Positions 34,801-46,953 of a stretch of DNA of 64,000 nt are shown here, piece after piece. The translations under genes were made by a program, and so were the position numbers. Location: assembly GCA_011033025.1 (NCBI GenBank), contig WFMF01000001.1, positions 983,755 through 1,047,754 of the forward strand, read 5' to 3'. The first letter of the stretch is position 1, and each line of letters starts with the position of its first letter. The notes under the pieces were generated by a model, which searched no databases, was not told the DNA's origin, and saw only the letters and a program-made list of their open reading frames with translations. The DNA comes from Beroe forskalii (Eukaryota; Ctenophora; Nuda; Beroida; Beroidae).

Positions 34801-37800
34801 GAGTGAGAATAGGTACTCTGATGCAGCAGAGTTTTACACAGGGAATATCAATAACTACAACGCTGAGTATACCCTGATTACGATAAACAGTAGACTGGAG
34901 TCGTGTTATTTCTTTAATGATGAGAGGAGTGATTTGGGAGAGAATACGAGTGATGAGTTCAGTTTAATGGACTTGCCAGGGAGTGAGGATGTAGGGAGTG
35001 AGGATTGAGGAATGCATACCATTACTCTTTGAGGATTGAGGAAAATGGCATTACTCTTTGTAGATTTCAACTATACTAGCTGTATTGATATATGAAAGTT
35101 GTGTTCCAACAGTTGTTAAGTCCTGTAGTGTAATTCTGTTATTTTTTCCCTCCCCAATGGCCTTTTTGTGAATACAAAAAGGCAAATGAGAGGGTTGGCA
35201 GAGATCGTGGTTTGGGAAGGTGAGAAATAGGATATGTGCATAGCAGGTCCAGATTTGCAATACAGCTACTGTAATTTCTGGAAAGTGCCCGGATTGCTCC
35301 TTTATAATATCAGTCGCGAAAATGTCCCTCCCTCCGTCCGTCCGTCCGTCCGTCCGTCCGTCCGTCCTTCCGTCCGTCCTCTCATCACAAATCTTCAAAA
35401 TCACGAATTTCATAAGCATTGGCTGTCGGTTGTCTAAACTAAAGTCTGACTTGGTCCATCCGTGGAAAATACTGAAATTCTCTAAAATTATGATCAATTC
35501 TGAATTAAAGGGCTGTTGAAGAATTCGAGACTTAAAATCTTAGGAGTGAGTTGGGCTATGGATTGAGGGATAAGATGATAAGCTTCGGTTCTCAATTAGT
35601 TTTAGTACCAATCTGTATCACTATTCGACTGTATACTGAATTCGACTAAGTTCAAAAAAATACTGTGGGTCGATGTGATTTGTGAAAGACGAATGATTCT
35701 TTTCGGAACGAGAGACAGCATCGAAACAGAAAGCATGAAAATTGAATTTTGAAGATCAGATGAAAAGTGACATCAACAGTCAAGAAAGTACAGCGTGTGA
35801 ACAAACGGTTACACAATTTGATGCGAAACGTAAACGAATTCAACGAAATGGCGCGAAATCTACAACGAACTGATTACAACAACTTGGTACGTAAGAACGC
35901 GCGCGCAAGAATTTCAGAAGAAATGGCACGTGCCAATGCATGTTCTCGGTGGTCGCGCGCAGCATTGGCGCAATATTTATACTCCTGTCTGTTGTAGTAT
36001 GATGCTAAGGTTCCATCAAGCACCGCCGGGGAGGGAAATTAAGCGCCTGCATACGGGTACATCCCACAAACAAGAATTGAAGAAACAAGCCCGCTGCAGG
36101 CGCAATTCTTGTTGATTTTAACAATTCTGAATGTCTTTATGTTATAAAATCGCCTCATTACTTTTTGTGGACTAACAGGAAAATGACTTACTGACCTGTC
36201 CGACTAAGTTGACATCAAAGTGTTTGGAATGGTGGAGTTTGATGAACGAGGAAAGGAAGGAGAATACAGCGGAAAGGAGGAAAAGATCATCGCTCGGCGG
36301 TAACTCAGTGTCTGAAATGAAGCAACGTTAATGATAGTTAGAGAAACAATTCATGCGCGCAACGCGCACATGGAATAAAATTCGCCACGAATCCCATTGA
36401 TCAAAATTGTTTTATAGACTGCCACGACCCGACTATAGAATACCATTCTACCCAACTCAGACAACCAATATATATCACTAACCTGAGGGGGGTCTGTGAG
36501 CCCATGCCATGACACTGGCCAGCACAGGGTGGTAGATAGCCCCCACATCCTCCCAGGGAAATACAGGGAGTCCCGTGGTCAGGGATCGGAGCAGGGATGT
36601 CGTTAGTTTGATAGATAGCTGCCCTCCACTGGATAACTCTCTGAGATGGGATATGGATTTCCCGATTATTCTTGGCAAGACCCCATGTACCCACAACAAC
36701 AGGTACTATGAGCCATTCAAACCAAGTTAGAGCAAGGGATATCAAGATTGGCATCATCATTACCTATTGATATAATGGTTCGGAACCCTAAAAACCACTA
36801 GTGGAATGAAATAGCTTTTAGAGCAGAACTTAAAGCTTTTGAATAAAAAGCACATACCAGAAACTGCAGAGGAGGAATTACTCACCTGACCAGGAGTGGA
36901 TACACAGCGGAGTAAACGTTGTCACACAGTCCCCATCTCAACATGGCACCCCAAAGTCTGGCTACCTCAACTTGACATCGCAACATCTCACTTCCTGTTT
37001 AGGGTGTTAAGTTAAGATAATATGTCAGATGGTGTTACCAGAAAGAAGTTCGATGTTATATTTGAAAATGAAATGTCATATTTCATATAATCTATCCTCT
37101 TGTCTAACTATTGTTTTGTATTATACTGAGATAATCCGTACCTTTGAAGTCCTTGTGATTCAAAGTGAGGTAGAGCTTGATAACAGAGTCTAGCTTATAA
37201 TCACTGAGCAGCCTCTCGGCTGTTCCTTTACTGTGAGCAGCCAAAATACGGAGGATCTTTACCACTGAAAGGGGACAAAGGAAATCAATTAAAATCCTTT
37301 TCCTTCACTGTGTGACTCTAATTGATTTCTACCAAATTGCGCTTCTCAGTGCATAAAAGCAGAAACACTCGTGTCTGAACTTTGAGGGGATTATTAAGAC
37401 GTAGCCTAAAATCATCGCTTTTGACTGAATTTTCAAAAGTGACTCCCAACCAACAAACTTGTGTCGCAATACACAATAAACCCTGTTCAAGTGACTCAGT
37501 ACCTGTATGAGAAGGGTGGGAAGCTTTACAATCCGTCATGTCACATGACATGACATGGTTCAGGTCGGTGGGCAGGAATAACTCTACTATCTTCTCTATC
37601 AACACGCTGTGCTTCATGAATACCATGGATACGGAATGTTGAGTGGTGTTTACTATTTAAAGGCACTTAAGTAAGTTAAACATTTCAAAACTCGTTAGAA
37701 TTTACTATTGTAGAATTTGGGAAATTAGATATAATGAGAATTTAAGTATGACAAACTATAGAATTCAGATTAATAAGGAAATCAGGAGATTTAAATATGA

Positions 37801-40800
37801 ACTGTATGACTGTTAACCATGGCAACGTGTGTATTGTGACTATTTACCATGGCAACGTGCAAGGAATGTTGCACCACGTGTTGTACAATGTTCAGAATGT
37901 TGTCCACCATGGTTTCTGTAAGCTTGTGTTTTGAGAGCAAATACCACAGTCTTTGAGGGAGCTGGGGAAGGTTCAAGGTTCAACAATAAACCTAGTGCAC
38001 TTGTTCAGGAGAGACAAAAGGGTTACATGAGACACAAAACCTCCAAACCATACAAAACAATGATTTATTTTCGAATGACTTCTTTGTTCTTTTGTAAATT
38101 TTACTAAAACACCATCGATAATTATCAATTTATCATCGATGATGCAACAAAATGATAGAAAATGTTAAAGCCACTTTTGGCCCCTCAGTTCTCACCTGAC
38201 TGTCCACGAGAAGTCTGACCACATCAGTAGCGAGCACTGTGTCGTGGTCCATGTCCTTGGTGATGTCATCAGCAGGTTGTAGAGTGTAGAGACTGAGGTG
38301 GGGGTATAACTCATCCTGGAAGGAGAGGGGGTTTCAGGATTAAACAAAATAACGGAAGGCGGTATTAAATCAGTACCTGATTTTCTGTTCTTTTCTTGAA
38401 AGGCCAGAAGACGGCAATTATTTTCTATTTAATAGCCATCTTCACGCGACGAAGAAAAACAGAAAATCAATTACTGATGGTTGTGTCATGACCATGAAGT
38501 CATGACACATAGTAGAGAAACCACGACCTTTTGTCCAGGCCCCAGCACAATAAACAAATTATAAACAGTTCAGCAATATGTCTCCTCCACCATTTACCTG
38601 TATGAAGACTTCAGTAGGAGCGAGCAGTAAAGCAGCTAGACCCTGTAGAGCTAGTTCGTACTCTGAAGTGTCCAGCGCATGTCTGTACAGCTGCACAATG
38701 CCTGACAATCGATCGTATTAATCTAGCACATGATGGGCATTATTAATGAAGTGCATGGTCTGATATAATATTACACAATTTACATTAACACTAACTTCAT
38801 TGAGCACAATCGTGTATCAAAGCATTGGACCCATAGGGCGTCCCTTTTTGTTTAATGTTCTTTAGTTTTGAACTGAAATTTGGGTACGAAGAAGATGTTA
38901 ATATTTCTTTAGTCTGCAAACGCAGTCTTCAGAAATTATGGGTATAATGCAAGAACCCACCTGAGTCTAGGAGGAGCTGTAACATGGGTTGTTTCACGTA
39001 TCCCGAGTACAAGGAATGTCTGGCACGTTGTGTGACGTGCACCAGAGTTTCTAGGGCTATTTGTCTCTGTCGCAACACCTTGGGAAGAGACGGTGTGATA
39101 GTTTGGGATCATGGATTAGGAAAAATGAGTTTCATCCGTAACTGTCTTATAATTCAAAGCAGAAATCACTGATAATTGCAACTTTGTAACTAGAAAATAA
39201 CGCGCTTGAGAGCACGTAGCTCACATAGCTTAGATACTTAGATAAGACAATTCCAAAAAACCGGTGTGAAGTCCTCAGAATAAATTTCACTAAAACAAGC
39301 AGTGTTCTATCCCACCTACCGTGCTGCGTGATAGGATGAACAGCTCATCCAGAGTATACCCTGCCTGATCAGCCTCCTCCCCGTGATGATGCAGACCTCT
39401 GTCAGGGTGTATGGGCGTGTCTCGGGGTACGATCTTACCGTCAAAGTCAAACCTCACTTCTAGATCCTGCGGAAGGAGTTGGTACTTGGTAAATGGGACC
39501 AAAGAAATATTGCTGTGCGTTTGTCTCGATGAGAACAACTACCAATCTCTATCATCATTTCATCTGTGAAAAAAAAGACGATGCTCGAAGAGAAGAAACA
39601 ACAGAGCAACAGATATATTTTGTCTTCTAACCTTTTGAGAAAAGGCATCCATCAAAAGTCTCACCTGTTCAGGGCGCCCAAACATCCACCTGTTCATCTG
39701 TGGAGGTGGGTTTCTTCTGGCCCGCCACCGGACTGCTCATCCACTGCAGCTTCTCAGGCTCCATCACGCCCATGTTGGGGTGATGTCCTGGGGTCACGTA
39801 CACTGGGATGTCTACTGAGGTGCCCTCTATTTCTACCTTCTTACTGCCCGGGTGCAGGAAAGTCTGAAGGGGAGAAAATCAAAATTTACTGAGCCAATTT
39901 CATTTAAAGTTAATGAAATCATTTTTCTTGGTACATGCAGAAGGAATAAGCTATCAATTCATCTTTCTAAAGTATGGTAGTTTCATCATTTGAATGACCC
40001 TTAATTTGCTAAATTTCTACTCACGTCTTTATCACAGCACGTGGTTTCCTGCACCGTCACATCCATAGGCTCTTCAACAGATTTAATTTCAATATCATCT
40101 GGACTCAGAATGCCAGAGCTTGATTTCAACTCCTCTGACTCACGCTTCTCTTGTGCTTCTCTCTTTCTTTTCTTGAGGAATTCAACCAGCTTGGGGTCTG
40201 TGAGAATGGAAAGGTTGATTTGAGGTTGAAAAATGCAATTGTATACCTAAGTAGGCTGTAAATTAAAACTAGGTCTGCCATAAGCAGAACTTTAATTTCA
40301 TCTTGATCGGGGCAAAATTTAAGCAGACTGCTAAAAGATGATGAACCGGATTGAACTACTAATTCAAACAAATTACCCATGGTTCTGAATATCTTCTCTG
40401 CCTGCTCCCTCTTCTCTTCCTCACTCATCTGGTTCGAGGATCCTGTTAGTCTGATCCTCAATAGCCATCCGCTCAGCTGGCAACACGTTCTCCAGGAACG
40501 AACTGAGATTATAATGGAGATAATCAAATCTATTTTCGACATGCTCTCTTTAAACGAAGAAAAACAAATCTCCAAACTGATGCATTCATCATTTTATCAG
40601 ACATGATTCATGATTGATAACCTCTGAGAAACTCTGAGTTATTAAATTCAACCCCTAGTTACCTGGTGGGTTGGTGTTGTTTAGCAGGTTTAGTATCAGC
40701 CACTTCATCCCTCCTTTTACTTCCTCTCGGTACGAACTGGTGCTTCTTATCGAACTGTCGAGCAAACAGACTCTTTCTCTGTCGAGTATTGCTACTACTC

Positions 40801-41602
40801 ATTTGAGGGGGATCACCTCCACCTTCTGTTATTTGGAAATCCTGGGATAGAGTTATTATGCTTGCAAGAAATAAAACATGTTTTGGTATTACGCTTTAAA
40901 TTCAAATTTCACAGTTGATGCAAAATTTAATTCAGGTTCAGCAAAACTGATCATTCAATGTATAAAGTTTTCAAACAGTTCAAATGAGACGGTTGCATTT
41001 ACCCACCTTGACACAAGGAAAGCCTCTAGGAGTACTCCTAGGAGTAGTTATGGGTTTGTTACTGATATCCAGCTCACAGATGTTAGTTAGCACTGTCACC
41101 AGGTCTGATTTGTCGTTATCATCCAGTGTTTGGTACACGTCACGGTCATCCGAACACGGCTGAAGTAGGAGAATATGTTTTTAATCCAGATAAGACATAA
41201 ATCGGCATGAATTATGTTATTTTCTGTGGCTAAATTCAAAAGAAATGTACATATTCGGCAATTTCATAACACAACAAGTGCTATGGCGCGATACTGGCGC
41301 GATACTGGCGTGCTACTGGCGTCATACTGGCGTCATATTTGCTGTCAAAGCACATAACAAGGCATTATATCATTGTCAGTAAACAGTACCTCTTTCTCCA
41401 TTTTCCTCTTCCTGCTCACCCCACCACCATTACTCCCCTGAGCACTGATACTCTCCTCACTCACTGCACTCCCTCCCTCCCTGTCACCCAACTCAATAAC
41501 ATCCTTCTTTACTCCACTCTTATTCTTCATGAACTCTGCCTGCAGACGCAGCAAGTCCTCTTCTGTGTCCGCTGCAGTGGGACGCTTGATAGGCTCGGAC
41601 AT
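31841..41602 (-). CDS. RPAP1: RNA polymerase II-associated protein 1 (3' end missing)
   Basis: RPAP1 acts in assembly and nuclear import of RNA polymerase II. The start is ATG at 41,600-41,602 (MSEPIKRPTAADTEEDLLRL, like the family N-terminus). Exons, roughly: 41390-41602, 41007-41161, 40667-40847 (KSLFARQFDKK), 40377-40502, 40025-40197 (DPKLVEFLKKRKR), 39688-39865 (MEPEKLQWM), 39320-39467, 38962-39083, 38598-38701, 38206-38318, 37845-37975, 37503-37620, 37142-37267, 36895-37008, 36482-36690, 36194-36312 and 31841-31954. The hallmark PDRGLHHHGEEADQAGYTLD is in the 39.3-kb exon. The last two exons join in phase 0 (LVGQ|VTDLVNKLVG) across a 4.2-kb intron containing GGH on the other strand. In exon 40377-40502 the frame shifts by one base between NRILE and QMSEEEKREQ. 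The C-terminal third of the family is not found in the window. Confidence 0.85.
32846..35008 (+). CDS. GGH: Gamma-glutamyl hydrolase
   Basis: A lysosomal or secreted cysteine peptidase that trims poly-gamma-glutamate from folates. Exons 32846-33236, 33405-33502, 33704-33809, 34171-34271 and 34455-35008 join in phase. A signal peptide (MKAWVILATLLSSIHA) is followed by an acidic Asp/Glu/Ser-rich spacer longer than in vertebrate GGH, then PVIGILTQKTNG, YIAASYVKFLEMAG, INGMLIPGGA, the nucleophile region PLWGTCLGF and the catalytic His in QFHPEKSPFEW. A one-base frame change falls at about 34,710-34,735: upstream frame gives FEWTTT, downstream gives NPHGAQSVELTQYMADFFVE, as expected for the family; read literally, the upstream frame stops at 34,758. 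The last exon is GC-rich compared with its surroundings. The gene lies antisense inside an RPAP1 intron. Confidence 0.88.
35150..35295 (-). mobile_element. Dispersed repeat with CTTTTTGT hairpin, copy 3
   Basis: Reverse-orientation relative of 11,385-11,570: contains CCGGGCACTTTCCAGAA, TGCCAACCCTC and the fold-back GCCTTTTTGT-attc-ACAAAAAGGC within an outer CCCTC/GAGGG stem. Located just downstream of GGH, inside the RPAP1 intron. Confidence 0.6.
35330..35378 (+). repeat. (CCGT)n microsatellite
   Basis: About eleven CCGT/CCTT units in a row. Confidence 0.9.
35379..36193. other. RPAP1 intron remainder, no separate gene seen
   Basis: Open frames here are short, with patches of GCGCGC (about 35,898 and 35,955); no supported exon. 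Confidence 0.4.
41284..41337 (+). repeat. ACTGGCG 11-12 bp tandem repeat
   Basis: Five units of the form TACTGGCG(CGA/TGC/TCA) in an RPAP1 intron. Confidence 0.8.
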
Positions 41603-42454
41603 GTTGTACTGTAAAAATTAAACTGTAAACTTTTTATCCCGTAATTCTATGATCAAATATTCGGCAATCATGATATTTGAATATGTTAAGAATCGAGCGC
41701 TTTTGGGACAAAAAAAGAATTTGAAGTGTTGTCACTTAAAATAATCAGGCGATAATGGCGTAGCTGCACATACGTGACAAATTAAACAAAGCCGAAGTCC
41801 TTGTAGTATGCCTGGCAAACAGTAAAACAAAAAATAAATAACCATGAATGATACTGAATAATTCTTCTACAACCCAGTGAATAAAAGATTTAAAAATTCA
41901 TCAACAGTGTCATATTTACATTCAATGAAATGAGCAAGTCATCGAAAATAATTATCTCGAACGGATACAGTAGGTTTATGAAACCAGCAAAATTTATGAA
42001 ACCACAGCAAAAATCATCGAATGGGGCAGTCCAAAAGCTCAAAAGGTATAATGGTTATTAGAGAGTTATAGAATACATGATGTATAGTATCATTGACAAC
42101 ATTAACTAATAACTACAGGATCTTACAGAAATTTCTCAGTCATTGAAAATTCAAACTCGAGAATGTTCATATTTTTTCATTCATTACCTGTGATAAGTTA
42201 ATAGCACACAAAGAATATCTGAAATATCAATTCATCAAATTAAGAAATCATGATTCAAAATTGATATAAAATATCTTCCAATTTTACTTACAATCTAACC
42301 TATGATTACCTACCCATGGAGAGAAATGAACATGCAGTATTGCAGTGTATTCTGAACAGCCACACAAATTAAAACTAAAAACAAGCTTAAACGTTGCAAA
42401 TAAATAACTTTATCCCGTCTAATTTGCATAAGTATCCCAAGAAGCATAAAGATG
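41603..42454. other. Intergenic between RPAP1 5' end and FICD 3' end
   Basis: AT-rich; presumably holds the RPAP1 promoter or 5' untranslated region and the FICD 3' untranslated region. No other gene seen. Confidence 0.4.
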
Positions 42455-44727
42455 TCATGGAAGGTTTATCACGTCATCATCTTTCTCTTGGATCTTATTT
42501 CCATTTTCTGAGTGATGAAATGATTGCTTAGTATCTACACTACTAGATCTATCATCATCAAATGATTGTAAGTTATCTTTTTCGATTCCCAAACTATCCA
42601 AGTAACCATCCAAACTTTGTTCTGTACACTGTGCAATGAACCTTATAAATGGTCTGATATCACCACTATTTGCTAACTCTAATGCTTCATAATATTTAAA
42701 TCTGTCTTGAACTTTGATAATTACTGGTGGGTATCCAGCTTGAATAAGCCTTAGATTCATTAGAAGCCTTGAAGTCCTTCCATTACCATCGACAAATGGG
42801 TGTATGTAAACAAGTCTGTAATGAGCAATTGCTGCATATTCAATGGGATGGAGCAACCAGGCATCAGGGCTATTCAGCCAGTCTACAAGGTCAAGCATCA
42901 AAGCTGGTACATCTTCTGGTTTAGGAGGCACAAAGTTACCAACATAGACTTGGTGAGTCCTATACTTTCCAGCATACTCAGGTTCTACATGACCTGCAAG
43001 CAAATGTTTTTTAAGTATGAATGATAATTAGAAATCAAAAGCCTTAGAAAGTTAGAACAATCAATTTGATAAGGTAATTATTCACAAGAAAATTGAAGAT
43101 TAAATTCGAATGTACTTGCCAAAGGGGACGCATGCGTTAAACTTGAAATATCTTAATTGCCTACATAATGCATCACTAACCTAAGAGCTTAGTGTGGATA
43201 TCTAGAATGGTTTGTACTCCAAGAGGATTATCAATACCAAGCATGGTTCCATTGAGAAAGTGCAAAGCTTCATCCATACCAATAATTTCATTGTGTTCAC
43301 GAATGCTCTGACCCCCAATGGCTCTTCCAGTCTCAAGTACACTCCTTGTCATAGACAAAGTCATGGTGTTACCTGTTGAGTAGTGGTAATAATCTGCCAG
43401 TGTCTGTTAAATGCATTTACTCATAATTTTATTTGTGACTGAATATACAGTTGATTATTACTTAGTTTGACAATGATTAATAAACATTAATTAAGAGTAT
43501 AAAGGGTATTTTTGAAACAAACCAATTTGAATCAACCAATTCAAATCTCTCATGTACCTTCTATAGCATTGTTGTGATAAATGAGCTGAAAATAAAATTC
43601 CCTCTTTGCTCTTCTGAAAGCTAAATTACTTGGTGATATCATAGATATGGCATACTTCTTAGCTTCAATTGATCTATAATATTCCATATCAATAGCTTTA
43701 ACTTGGGGCAGGTTTATCTGAAAATGGTACATAATAGATACCTACATATCTCATAGATAAAATAAATAGAATATCATCAACAATATACAGAATTGAGTGG
43801 ATCATTAGCTTGATCGTCAGCATTCAATTTTGTATATAAGAATTATCAACCTGATGTCGAAGCAATGCTGCTTCATTGGTAGGATCTCTCTTTAAAACTT
43901 TGGAGTATAAACTGTCAGCAGTGACAACATCCTTCTTCTCATTTTCCAAAAATTCAGCATATTGAACTGAGAAAGCATGTGGAAAATGACTGGGAATTAT
44001 GATAATTTCTCCAAAATGCGTACTTAATATCAATTTTTGTACAAAACAATCCATTGATGTTAGGTATTTAGAAATCTTCTCCAAACTTACCAAGGATTTC
44101 AGGGTGGTTTGGTGCAAAATGTAAAGCTTGACTGTATAACTTATCTGCTTTTTCAAGTTTATTTCTATCTTTCATTTGCTTTGCTGCATGAAGTAATTGT
44201 AAAACCTCAGATTCAAGTGGTTTTACTGAAATGATAGCAATTATACAACATCAACAGATTTAATAAAAGTTGTGGATTCTAAATTGGGTACATACAAAAT
44301 AATACACAATTCATTTCATTATGTTCTTCTGTATTACATCATAGATAGAAATAATTTTCTTAATTTAGTAAGTAAATGGCATTGAAGAAATCATTCTTTA
44401 TGCATGGCATTATGATCAATAATGAAACAACTTATTATACCTAAAACTTATAGTATGAAAAGTTAAAATTACTAACCAGGTTCTGGAATTACAACAAATG
44501 GAGTATCTTCAACTACTTTAACACCATCTTCTTTGATAATGTTCTGGTTTTTCAAATATTCAAATGGTGTTGGAATGAACCAAAAAGTAACTGCAGTGAA
44601 AATCAGAAGAACATGAGGATGAAGTAGATTCCTGATCACAGTCAAACAACCTCTCCACATAGAGTTTTCTAAAGCGTGACAGGTGTTAATCCTTTTCCTC
44701 ACCACAGGCAGTACCTCAATATCATAC
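42455..44727 (-). CDS. FICD: Protein adenylyltransferase FICD (Fic-domain, HYPE)
   Basis: An ER type II membrane enzyme that AMPylates and de-AMPylates the chaperone BiP. Exons: 44477-44727, 44091-44225, 43851-43966, 43558-43717, 43181-43372, 42455-42993, all closing in phase. A membrane anchor ([20 protein letters not shown]) is followed by two TPR units ([40 protein letters not shown]), then the Fic core with [14 protein letters not shown], the catalytic motif HPFx(D/E)GNGRxxR. The autoinhibitory helix reads HNNAIEGNTMTL: the regulatory Glu is kept but the Thr usually found four residues before it is Asn. The first listed exon opens with a splice acceptor (ctag|GTATGATATT), so the ATG is either an upstream exon not identified or the internal Met in NSMWRG. 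Confidence 0.92.
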
Positions 44728-45490
44728 CTAGAAAATTACTGATGGTGATCATTGGCATATTGAACTTATTCAAACAGACAATCTTTTGTTGATGAATGGT
44801 CAACTGATCATTTACTCAAGGGATTGATTAATAATAATCACTTGATTGCCTGGTACCCTTTGTGTCCTAGTAGAATAGAAGAAATTGGTTCTATCTAAAA
44901 TATGGGTCAGACAACATCTAGCATGGTACATAAATAGACATACTTGTTTACCAGAACAATTAGTTGATAAAATCAAAATATTTGACAACTGCTTGTTAGT
45001 AAATCTTGAGTCACTCACAAAGTGAATCTGACTGTACCAAAATAAAGTGAACTGAGATTTTGCCAAATAACTGGTCCCAAAAAATGACAATTTATCAAAA
45101 ACATTTGCATTTACCTGTGTAATTTGCCTACAATTTCAAACCTACATGAAATTCGATTTAAGAAGTCTTCAGTTTAAAATAAAATATTCAAGTTTTCCCT
45201 GAATTAGAAAATCAATTGCAGTATTTTTGTTATGATTTTAGTATACCCATACACCTCTATAGATACGACATTGGATTTGAAACTTTACTCGAACAAAATC
45301 ATATCTTCGATTGAAAAAAATGCTGCTGTGAAACAAATAAATTTAAGAAACCAACAGGAAAAGGTGAAGGGAATTGAATTGCAAACAATCCATGAATTAG
45401 ATTGCACACCAAAATCTCATCAAAGTATGTCCTGAGCTTGAGTGCTCGTATGCACGCAGAAATAAACGACATGCTATCGTTTGTGGGTGC
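44728..45490. other. Upstream of FICD, no gene identified
   Basis: May hold the first FICD exon and promoter; no exon could be supported. Confidence 0.35.
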
Positions 45491-45574
45491 TCGTAAGATG
45501 TTATCCTACCCTCGCGCGCGGCGCAACGTTCCACATTTGGACGTCCGAAGAAATAGACGGGCAACGTCCGTCGA
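45491..45574. mobile_element. MITE 'A', copy 2 (84 bp, 8-bp target duplication)
   Basis: Starts TCGTAAGATGTTATCCTACC and ends GGGCAACGTCCGTCGA, flanked by the direct repeat 'gtgggtgc' (45,483-45,490 and 45,575-45,582). Same family as 5,540-5,638, with about 14 bp missing inside. Confidence 0.85.
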
Positions 45575-45639
45575 GTGGGTGCAGAAAAAGAGACTGCGCA
45601 AAGGAACAATGCAACGGTGCACGTGTAACGGATCGAATC

Positions 45640-45935
45640 AATGGCGCTTGCGAAAATTAAGACCGGAAGGTGCGCGCGCGCAATTGAGAAACAATGCGAT
45701 GATGCGCGCGCAAATCACTGACACTATGAAATGTGCGCGCGGAGGCTTAACGACTCGCGCGCAAAAACTAGGTGCGGCGATGCTTGCGCGCAATTGCAAA
45801 AAAGACGTGACGCACGACGCGCACAAAGGACTGTAGCACGCGCGTGCAAAGGAACGACGCGCGCACGCAAAGGATTAACGGCGCGCAAAGGGATCGACGA
45901 CGCGCACAGAAGAGTGGCATGACGCGGACGGACTC
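45640..45935. repeat. GCGCGC-rich low-complexity block
   Basis: Many GCGCGC(A/C)AA motifs spaced irregularly give open frames on both strands in several phases (Arg/Ala/Cys-rich). The overlapping frames are a composition effect, not genes. Confidence 0.7.
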
Positions 45936-45973
45936 CGCGTGGAGGACACGCCCGCAGCCGCCGCGCTGGCGTG

Positions 45974-46095
45974 TCTTTTCTCGCTGTCATAGCCGCAAAA
46001 ACAATACCCGGAAGCGACTCGTCGTTCCTCTGCGCGCAGAGGAACGACGAGTCGCTTCTGGGTATTTTTTGCGGCCGTTACAGCGTGAAAATTCA
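45974..46095. repeat. ~120-bp near-perfect palindrome
   Basis: The centre is TGCGCGCA at 46,031-46,038. Arms such as GAAGCGACTCGTCGTTCCTC and its reverse complement extend about 58 bp each way, with few mismatches out to TTTCTCGCTGTCATAGCCGC on the left. It can extrude as a cruciform or act as a fold-back element. Confidence 0.9.
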
Positions 46096-46953
46096 CCTAT
46101 GCAACGCACATTGGTGCAATCACGCGCCGCAAAAAGCATCCATACGCGGCGTAATACACCCCACATTAAAAGTTGAGACAATACGTCCTCCAATAATAAT
46201 CTAACTTCACATTTGAAACTGTCAGTTGATATTCAAAAGTATTATACTCACTTAGAACAAAATAAGTCTAAAGATTCCAAATAAACATCGGCGACCAGGA
46301 TCCATGCCAGATCCAATCTTACCTATGGCAATTTGCGCCTTGCAGCGTAACTTAAATTATACTAAAAGCTAAAGCAATGGGTTTCGACCAATCAGAGTGC
46401 TTAAGTAGCTCTTATTGGCAAGTGCGAATTTCAAACGCCATAGGTAAGGTATTGGGCAAAGCTTTCTATCTCCGATGAAATAAAATTTTCATAATTCACA
46501 AACATCTACGCATTCCGTGTCATGTTCTGTAATCTGACAAAATTTTACAGCATAACACAATATAATTATCTAAATATTTTGAAGTGATTATCATATTCAT
46601 TTATTCAAGCACTGCAATCATCAATTAACTATGGACTATGGTCACAACTAAATTATGATTACGACATGATTATCAAAGAGGGTTCAATTATATGTCACAC
46701 AAAGATGCCAAACGTAATAATTTCAATAGTATGTGTTCAATGTTCACTTATCAACCGAGAGCCAGCTCGGTTGACGGCCTTTGAAGGTGTGACACTGTGG
46801 GCCGAGGCCACAGAGCGAAAAGATAAGCGATGAAAGGTGAAGTTTCGTGTTCCATTTCCACGAATTTATAGACGGGAGGTTGGAATTCGATATATCCAAG
46901 ATCAAGATGAAGAAGAGGCAGCCAGCTTTCCGATTAATGGTGAAGTGGTAGAA
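46096..46953. other. Downstream of AP1M, no gene seen
   Basis: Probably includes the AP1M 3' untranslated region; no recognised exon or repeat. Confidence 0.4.

Noticed and set aside
45402-46204. Many overlapping open frames on both strands in the GC-rich block
   Set aside because: GCGCGC-rich and palindromic DNA lacks stop codons; the peptides mirror each other across the palindrome and carry no domain.
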